From DATMER01 sp035536935 (GTDB lineage Bacteria > Acidobacteriota > Thermoanaerobaculia > Multivoradales > UBA5704), in contig DATLNC010000192.1 in NCBI GenBank assembly GCA_035536935.1, positions 1 to 15,591 on the forward strand: a stretch of 15,591 nt of DNA, in the 5' to 3' direction. Made by a program: the position numbers and the translations under genes. Shown here piece after piece: positions 1 through 4,828 of this stretch. The number at the start of each line of letters is the position of its first letter. Within the stretch, counting starts at the first letter, position 1. The notes under the pieces are model-generated. The model was given only the letters and a program-made list of their open reading frames with translations, made no database searches and was not told the origin of the DNA.

Positions 1-285
1 GGCCGGGCAGTTCTGGGCGCAGAGGAAACAGGCCACGCAGCGCAGCGAGCCGTCCGGACGGCTGGTCAGGATGTGATGGCCGCGGAACCTATGGCTATAG
101 TCGCGTCGCTTCTCCGGGTACTCGATGGTGTAGCTCTTCCCTCGCCCCAGGAGATTGCGGACGAAGTGCCGGAGCGTGACCATCAGCCCGCCGATGAGCG
201 GCAGGTAGAGGCGCTCCGCCAGGCCGGGCTTGTAGGGTTTGAGCTCGGTGGGATAGGGCTCGCGCAACATCGGCCGCTGCGTCAT
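1..285 (-). CDS. nuoI: NADH-quinone oxidoreductase subunit NuoI, N-terminal part (cut by left edge)
   Basis: Subunit I of respiratory complex I carries two 4Fe-4S clusters (N6a, N6b) that pass electrons from the peripheral arm toward NuoB and quinone at the inner face of the membrane. The 95 visible residues contain the first ferredoxin motif, with Cys83, Cys86, Cys89 and Cys93 followed by Pro (C-x2-C-x2-C-x3-CP). Ahead of it is the usual NuoI N-terminus: a hydrophobic amphipathic stretch near residues 25-45 and an EYPEKRRDYS...RFRGHH segment. The second cluster motif and the stop codon lie beyond position 1. The ATG shares four bases (ATGA) with the stop of nuoCD, so the two are translationally coupled. 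In the common nuo order NuoE, F, G and H separate D from I, so nuoI directly after nuoCD is a rearrangement. Identification is firm; only the length is unknown. Confidence 0.95.
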   Translation of the reverse strand, partial: MTQRPMLREPYPTELKPYKPGLAERLYLPLIGGLMVTLRHFVRNLLGRGKSYTIEYPEKRRDYSHRFRGHHILTSRPDGSLRCVACFLCAQNCPA

Positions 286-2009
286 CGTTCAAGCTCTCCT
301 GCAATGATGTTCAGGCCGCCGAGCGACACGATGGAGTCGGACAGGGACCCGCCGTTGATCAGGCGCGGGAAGGTCTGGAAGAGCTGGAAGCACGGCCCGC
401 GGGCGTGCAGCCGGTAGGGCTTGCCCGTGCCGTCGCTGATGGCGTAGAAGCCCAGCTCGCCGTTCGCCCCCTCGACCATCGAGTACAGCTCGCCCGCCGG
501 CACCTGGATGCCGTCCATGATCAGCTTGAAGTGATAGATCATGGCTTCCATCTGGTTGTAGGCGGCGTCCTTGGGCGGCAGCGCCACGTGCGGATCGTTC
601 ACGATGTGCGGGCCTTCGGGCATGCCGCGGTCCAGGAGCTGGCGAATGATCTTGAGCGACTCGCGGATCTCCATCATCCGGATGCGGTAGCGGTCGTAGA
701 CGTCGCCGCCGTAGAGGACCGGCACTTCCCAGTCCAGCGTGTCATAGAGGTCGTACGGATGGGCGCGGCGCACGTCATAGGGCACGCCGCTGGCGCGCAG
801 GCAGGGTCCTGTCCAGCCCCAGTCGACCGCCTCGGCGCCGGTGATGGCGGCGACTCCCACGGAACGGTCGAGCCAGATGCGGTTCTTGTCGACCAGTTTC
901 TCCACGTCCTCGACGAAGGCCGGGATGATCTCCAGCAGGGTGCGGGAGCGCTCCATGAAGTCGGGCGGCAGGTCGTGGATCAGGCCGCCGATGCGGCAGG
1001 CCGAGACGGTCAGGCGCGCGCCGCAGACCGACTCCAGGAGACCGTAGATCTCCTCGCGCGGCTGGAACATGTACCAGAAGTTGGTCAGGGCGCCGGCGTC
1101 CACCAGCGTCGTGCCGTTGCAGACGCAGTGGTCCATGATGCGGGAGAACTCGGACAGGATGGTCCGCGCCCAGACCGCCTTGGGCGGCACCTCGACGCCG
1201 AGCATCTTCTCGACCGTCCGGCAGTAGCCCACGTTGTTGATGAACGACGAGCAGTAGTTCAGCCGGTCGGTGTAGGGGATCACCTGCTGCCAGGAGTGGG
1301 TCTCCGACATCTTCTCGAAGCAGCGGTGCAGGTAGCCGATCTCGACGTCGGACGCGACGATGGTCTCGCCGTCCATGACGGCCATGAGGCGGAAGGTGCC
1401 GTGCATTGCCGGATGCGACGGGCCGATGTTGACCGTCATGCGCTCGAAGAGGTCGTCCTCCCCCTCGGGCAGGTCGAAATGGGGCTTGTAGATCTTGTCC
1501 TCGGTGAGGATCCAGCGCCGCGCCGGGTCGTAGTCCTTGCGCAGGGCGTGCCCCTGGAAGCCCTCGTGGCAGAGGATGCGCCGCAGGTTCGGGTGCCCGT
1601 CGAACTTGAACCCGAACATGTCGTAGGCCTCGCGCTCGGGCCAGTCCGCCCCGCGCCAGACCGGGAGCAGCGACGGGAGGACGATCTCGTCCTCTTTCAT
1701 CGGTACTTTCAGGCGCAGGCGGGCGCCGCGCTGGACCGAGTAGAGGTGGTAGATCGCCTCGAAGCGCTCCACCCGATCGGGAAAATCGACCCCGGTGAGG
1801 TCCAGCAGCATGTCGAACTGCGTAGCCGGGTTCTGCTTGAGCTCGCGACAGAGGTCCACGAGGACATCGCGGCGGACGATCCAGGTCGGCTGGTCCAGCC
1901 CATTCTGCGGCTCGACGCTCCCGGCAGGGAACTTGGCGCGGACAGCTTCCAACTCGGAAGTGGTATCTGCGGGGGTATCAGCGGTTGGCGGCGGCGGGAG
2001 CGTCTGCAC
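282..2009 (-). CDS. nuoC: NADH-quinone oxidoreductase, fused subunits C and D (NuoCD)
   Basis: Fused complex I subunits of the hydrophilic connecting module, 575 aa from the chosen start. The NuoC (30 kDa) part spans about residues 20-175 and ends in its signature, EREAYDMFGF at 125-134 followed by GHPNLRRIL. The NuoD (49 kDa) part spans about 190-575, with IGPSHPAMHG at 195-204; His203 corresponds to the quinone-pocket His38 of Thermus Nqo4 and Tyr252 to its Tyr87. The residue before that Tyr is Asn, not the common Asp, and the usual HRG(F/T)EK reads HRCFEK. Without paired CxxC motifs this is a complex I subunit and not a NiFe hydrogenase. C-D fusion is known in several phyla. I chose a GTG start at 2009 because AAGGAG lies 10 nt upstream; an in-frame ATG at 2054 would add 15 residues and enlarge the overlap with nuoB. 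From 2009 the overlap is 32 nt. The stop overlaps the nuoI start. Confidence 0.93.
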   Translation of the reverse strand: MQTLPPPPTADTPADTTSELEAVRAKFPAGSVEPQNGLDQPTWIVRRDVLVDLCRELKQNPATQFDMLLDLTGVDFPDRVERFEAIYHLYSVQRGARLRLKVPMKEDEIVLPSLLPVWRGADWPEREAYDMFGFKFDGHPNLRRILCHEGFQGHALRKDYDPARRWILTEDKIYKPHFDLPEGEDDLFERMTVNIGPSHPAMHGTFRLMAVMDGETIVASDVEIGYLHRCFEKMSETHSWQQVIPYTDRLNYCSSFINNVGYCRTVEKMLGVEVPPKAVWARTILSEFSRIMDHCVCNGTTLVDAGALTNFWYMFQPREEIYGLLESVCGARLTVSACRIGGLIHDLPPDFMERSRTLLEIIPAFVEDVEKLVDKNRIWLDRSVGVAAITGAEAVDWGWTGPCLRASGVPYDVRRAHPYDLYDTLDWEVPVLYGGDVYDRYRIRMMEIRESLKIIRQLLDRGMPEGPHIVNDPHVALPPKDAAYNQMEAMIYHFKLIMDGIQVPAGELYSMVEGANGELGFYAISDGTGKPYRLHARGPCFQLFQTFPRLINGGSLSDSIVSLGGLNIIAGELER

Positions 2010-2517
2010 TCTCGAAGCTCTCCTTTTCCGGTTCGGACTGCTGCGCGCGCACATGGTGGCGCTTGCGGTCGCGGGACACCTTCTCCTTGAGCTGGAGGAT
2101 GCCGTAGATCAGCCCCTCCGGCGTCGGCGGGCAGCCGGGCACGTAGATGTCGACCGGGATGATCTCGTCGATCCCCTGCATCACGTGATAGGCCCGGTAG
2201 AAGCCGCCCGAGCAGGCGCAGGCGCCCATCGAGATGACCCACTTGGGGTCGGCCATCTGGTCGTAGATCTTCTTGAGGACCGGCGCCATCTTGTCGTTGA
2301 TGGTGCCCGCCACCAGGAGGACATCGCTCTGCCGGGGCGAGAAGCGCACCACTTCCGAGCCGAAACGGGCCAGGTCGTAGTGGCTCGACACCGTGCCCAT
2401 GAACTCGATGGCGCAGCAGGCGGTCCCGAACGGGAAAGGCCAGAACGAGTTTCGAGTAGCCCAGTCCTCCAGGTTCTCGAACTTCGTGGTGACCCAGCTT
2501 TCTCCGATCATGTTCAT
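1978..2517 (-). CDS. nuoB: NADH-quinone oxidoreductase subunit NuoB
   Basis: Complex I subunit that holds cluster N2, the last iron-sulfur centre before quinone. The 179 aa protein shows the family ligands: the adjacent pair Cys34-Cys35 in GTACCAIE, Cys100 in ISMGAC, and Cys129 in VPGCPP. The core ends near residue 147. The last 30 residues are charged, then Ala-rich, and are an unremarkable tail that overlaps nuoCD by 32 nt. The first ATG (2517) follows GAGGG at a spacing of about 10 nt; a second in-frame ATG lies two codons later, so the start is uncertain by two residues. It is the promoter-proximal gene of the operon. The next gene upstream is a response regulator of unrelated function, so nuoA must be elsewhere in the genome or absent. 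Confidence 0.96.
   Translation of the reverse strand: MNMIGESWVTTKFENLEDWATRNSFWPFPFGTACCAIEFMGTVSSHYDLARFGSEVVRFSPRQSDVLLVAGTINDKMAPVLKKIYDQMADPKWVISMGACACSGGFYRAYHVMQGIDEIIPVDIYVPGCPPTPEGLIYGILQLKEKVSRDRKRHHVRAQQSEPEKESFESADAPAAANR
2020..2025 (-). promoter_or_regulatory. Shine-Dalgarno that decides the nuoCD start
   Basis: AAGGAG on the minus strand, 10 nt upstream of the GTG at 2009 and inside the 3' end of nuoB. It supports 2009 as the true nuoCD start over the ATG at 2054, and implies coupled translation from nuoB. Confidence 0.55.
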
Positions 2518-2557
2518 TGGTATTCGTCCCTCGCGGACGGTCAGTCTATCATTGATT

Positions 2558-2573
2558 CGTGACAGTCGTCACA
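2558..2573. promoter_or_regulatory. CRP-type palindromic operator upstream of nuoB
   Basis: On the minus strand this reads TGTGA-CGACTG-TCACG, which matches the CRP/Vfr-type consensus TGTGA-N6-TCACA at nine of ten conserved positions. It is centred about 48 bp upstream of the nuoB ATG, in the 154 bp gap after the response regulator gene. Its left half, with the adjoining base, also reads TTGTGA and could act as a -35 element, but I found no good -10 at 16-18 bp (best GATAGA), so activator and repressor roles are both open. A single palindrome of this length can occur by chance; the position in front of a respiratory operon is what makes it credible. The rest of the gap shows no strong terminator for the regulator gene. 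Confidence 0.4.
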
Positions 2574-2671
2574 AGCTCGGTAAGTAGTTTGAAACGGAGT
2601 GAGTTAGGAGTGGCTACCCCACCCTCTCCCACACTCTGCAACGCGGCTGCCAGGGACAGGCATTCCCGCCT

Positions 2672-3307
2672 TTAGGCAAGCCCCTTGGCCTGGGCATAGA
2701 CAGCCAGCTCCAATCTGCCGTCTACCGCAAGCTTCTGATAAATATTATGGAGGTGGATCTTGACCGTCCCCTCGCTGATCAGGAGCTGCTCGGCGATGGC
2801 GCGGTTGCGCAGGCCCCGGGCCACCATGCGCACGATCTCCAGCTCGCGAGGGGTCAGGAGCTGGGCGGCCTCCTTCCTCCCCTCGTCCTGGTGCAGGAGC
2901 TTGGTCACGATGCGGCTCACCGAGCCCTTGTCGAGCCAGCTCCCTCCGGCGTGGACCTCGCGCACCGCCTCCAGCAGCAGGTGGGGCGCCATCTCCTTGA
3001 GCACCACCCCGCCGACCCCCAGCCGCAACGCTTCCACGAGCTGCTCCTCCTCCACCGCCGCGGTCAGCAGGACCACCCGGGTGGCCAGCTCTTCCTGGCG
3101 GACCGTCCGCAACACTGCCAGGCCGTCCAGGCGCGGCATGCGGACGTCCAGGACCAGGACGTCGGGCCGATGGGCGCGCACCTCCCGCAACGCCTCCTCG
3201 CCATCGCGGCAGCGCGCCACGACCTCGAAATCGGGCTCCACCCGGAAGAGCTGCACCAGGCCGTCAAGGACGATGGGATGGTCGTCGGCGAGGATCAGGC
3301 GGATCAT
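2672..3307 (-). CDS. NarL/LuxR-family response regulator
   Basis: A DNA-binding response regulator of 211 aa, the standard size for the NarL/FixJ class. The receiver domain (residues 2-120) has acidic Asp8-Asp9, phospho-acceptor Asp54 in LVLDVRMP, the conserved Thr82 and Lys104. A linker (about 121-147) leads to a LuxR-type helix-turn-helix (148-208) beginning LTPRELEIV and containing ISEGTVKIHLHNIYQKL. Phosphorylation at Asp54 by the adjacent kinase is expected to promote dimerisation and promoter binding. The ATG at 3307 is preceded by GAGG at a 6 nt spacing and lies 1 bp after the kinase stop, so the two are co-transcribed. The reading frame stays open upstream into the kinase gene, but that part is not receiver sequence. 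The target genes cannot be read from sequence; the divergent protease and the downstream nuo operon are the nearest candidates. Confidence 0.95.
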   Translation of the reverse strand: MIRLILADDHPIVLDGLVQLFRVEPDFEVVARCRDGEEALREVRAHRPDVLVLDVRMPRLDGLAVLRTVRQEELATRVVLLTAAVEEEQLVEALRLGVGGVVLKEMAPHLLLEAVREVHAGGSWLDKGSVSRIVTKLLHQDEGRKEAAQLLTPRELEIVRMVARGLRNRAIAEQLLISEGTVKIHLHNIYQKLAVDGRLELAVYAQAKGLA

Positions 3308-3308
3308 G

Positions 3309-4493
3309 TCAGGCCTCACAGCAAGGAAGGTCGATCTCCAGGCGCGCGCCCTCGGCACCGGACTCCAGCTCCAGAGTGCCGTCAAGGGATGCGACCCTCT
3401 CGAACAGGTTGCGCGGCCCCACGGTCCCCTTTGCCAGCTCGGCGTGGGTGAGCCGGCCCTCGAAGGGGAAGCCGCGGCCGTTGTCCGCCACCGAGATGAA
3501 GAGCCGGTCCCTCTCCCGGCGGACCACCAGGCGAACGGCCGAAGCCTCTCCATGGCGCGCCGCGTTGACCAGCGACTCCCGCACGACGTTGTAGACCTCC
3601 CGGGCGAGCGTTTCCGGCATCGGCTCCTCCAATCCGTCGGCGCGCAGCTCGGCCCGCAGCCCCCATTCCAGCTCGATCCGGTGCACCAGCTCGGTCACCC
3701 GGAAGGCGAGGCTCACCTCTGCCTGCGACCGCGGCCGGGGCTTTAGCTCCTGGATGAAGAAGCGGAGGTCGCGCTGCTCCAGCGTGAGCAGCCGCTGCAC
3801 GGATTCGAGCGATTCGCGCGCCGCGCGGGGATCTTTCTCCAGAAGGCTCCGCACCGCCGCGAGCCTCAGGCCGACCCCGGTCAGCGACTGCAGCACGCCG
3901 TCGTGGAGGTCGCGCGCCACCCGGATCCGCTCCTCCGTGCCCGCCGCCTCGGCGTACAGGAGGGAGATTTCGCGCCGGGTACGCTCCTCGTGGAAGCCCA
4001 TATAGGCCATCATGACGGCGATCAATGCCAGATAGATGCCGCGCACGGCCAGCGGCTGGGCGTTGAAGCCCGGTTCTTCGAGGATGAGATAGAGGCCGAT
4101 CGCCAGAAACGAGACCAGAGAGGCCGCCGCCGTCCACAGCGCTCCGCGCCACTGCCAGCGCAGGGTGGCGCAGATCACTGCGAAGATGAAGTAGGCGATG
4201 AACGGGTTCGTCGTCCCCGCGGTGAAGAACAGCATCAGCGAAAAGAAGATCAGGTCGATCGCCTGGGTGAGACGCCGGTGCCGCTCGGAGCTGCTGCCCG
4301 AACGCCACACCAGCACCGCGATCAGCAGGGAGTAGCCGAGATAGCCCACGAGGAGACCGTAGGCGACCTCCGGATGCCGGGCGGGCTCGGAGGGGTCGAA
4401 CCAGACCGCGAGCGCGGAGACGGCCGCGAGCACCACCCGCCCGGACGCGATCAGCCTCTCGGCACGGCTCTCGAGCGACTCCAACGGCTCCAT
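3309..4493 (-). CDS. Membrane histidine kinase, HisKA_3/NarL-partner class
   Basis: Sensor kinase of 394 aa. Six hydrophobic segments (about residues 18-32, 45-63, 77-92, 97-112, 118-137, 150-166) form an integral membrane sensor with very short loops, as in the DesK-like group, so the signal is probably sensed in or at the membrane. The dimerisation/phosphoacceptor region has His197 in ARDLHDGVLQSL, the HisKA_3 signature. The ATPase domain follows, with the N box around Asn310 (RESLVNAARHG), the G1 box DNGRGF at 337-342, and a G2-like segment near 356-372 that reads GTVGPRNLFERV. It partners the NarL-type regulator 1 bp downstream. No Shine-Dalgarno is visible before the ATG at 4493, while a TATGAT hexamer lies 10-15 bp upstream, so the transcript could be almost leaderless. 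The stimulus is unknown. Confidence 0.93.
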   Translation of the reverse strand: MEPLESLESRAERLIASGRVVLAAVSALAVWFDPSEPARHPEVAYGLLVGYLGYSLLIAVLVWRSGSSSERHRRLTQAIDLIFFSLMLFFTAGTTNPFIAYFIFAVICATLRWQWRGALWTAAASLVSFLAIGLYLILEEPGFNAQPLAVRGIYLALIAVMMAYMGFHEERTRREISLLYAEAAGTEERIRVARDLHDGVLQSLTGVGLRLAAVRSLLEKDPRAARESLESVQRLLTLEQRDLRFFIQELKPRPRSQAEVSLAFRVTELVHRIELEWGLRAELRADGLEEPMPETLAREVYNVVRESLVNAARHGEASAVRLVVRRERDRLFISVADNGRGFPFEGRLTHAELAKGTVGPRNLFERVASLDGTLELESGAEGARLEIDLPCCEA

Positions 4494-4502
4494 TTCAGGG
4501 GG

Positions 4503-4532
4503 ATCATAACGCTTGCCGCACTGCGGCTTTAA
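4503..4532 (-). promoter_or_regulatory. Tentative kinase promoter with a palindrome in its spacer
   Basis: On the minus strand TATGAT (4503-4508, five of six matches to TATAAT) is preceded at 18 bp by TTAAAG (4527-4532, three of six matches to TTGACA). The perfect 13 bp palindrome at 4515-4527 sits in the spacer and touches the -35 element. Transcription would begin about 3 nt before the ATG at 4493. The -35 match is poor, so this is a suggestion only. Confidence 0.25.
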
Positions 4533-4802
4533 CCAACGATAGATTTCCCCGGCTCACCCCTCTACCTATACTCCCCCTCACCTGAAACAGAAGGGCCGAA
4601 GAGATCCTGAATTTTCGGATTTTTGGAATACAGGCCCTCTTGGATTAGTTACAACCTTTGTCTCTTTCTCGAATGTCGGGCGCGCGGTTCAGGGGGAAGG
4701 CGTTCGGATCCTCTCAGCAGATCTTGTCCCGTCGCGAGTGCGCGGCGGCACTGAAGGACTGATGTTCACTGTCGGTGTGTCTTCTTTCTGAAACCCGTAG
4801 CT

Positions 4803-4824
4803 GGATCGTGAGATCCGAGGAGAG
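4803..4824 (+). promoter_or_regulatory. Hairpin and ribosome binding site of the protease gene
   Basis: GGATC-GTGA-GATCC (4803-4816) forms a 5 bp stem, extendable by one U-G pair, closed by a GNRA-type tetraloop (GUGA). The Shine-Dalgarno GAGGAGAG (4817-4824) follows at once, 4 nt before the ATG at 4829. The strong binding site decides this start over the in-frame upstream ATG at 4775. Whether the hairpin regulates or stabilises the message is unknown. Confidence 0.45.
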
Positions 4825-4828
4825 AGTA

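Larger units (their letters stand above)
4494..4828. other. Divergent intergenic region, kinase (left) and protease (right)
   Basis: A 335 bp non-coding gap that is more A+T-rich than its surroundings, especially 4600-4665. It contains: a TATGAT hexamer (4503-4508, minus) that could be the kinase -10, with a weak TTAAAG 18 bp upstream; a 13 bp palindrome GCCGCA-C-TGCGGC (4515-4527) lying between those two hexamers; an AGGGCC/GGCCCT inverted pair (4592-4597 with 4633-4638) enclosing an ATCC/GGAT pair; and a small hairpin just before the protease ribosome binding site. I see no convincing plus-strand promoter; the best, AATACA-17 bp-TACAAC near 4627-4655, is weak. I see no small gene that I can support. 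Confidence 0.6.

Noticed and set aside
282..2009. A NiFe-hydrogenase large subunit instead of NuoD
   Set aside because: The NuoD part has an isolated Cys in HRCFEK but lacks the two CxxC motifs that hold the NiFe centre, and it carries the quinone-site His and Tyr of complex I.
405..2090. A 561-codon open frame on the plus strand opposite nuoCD
   Set aside because: Low-complexity His/Asp/Val/Arg composition and no recognisable domain; the minus strand encodes well-conserved NuoCD.
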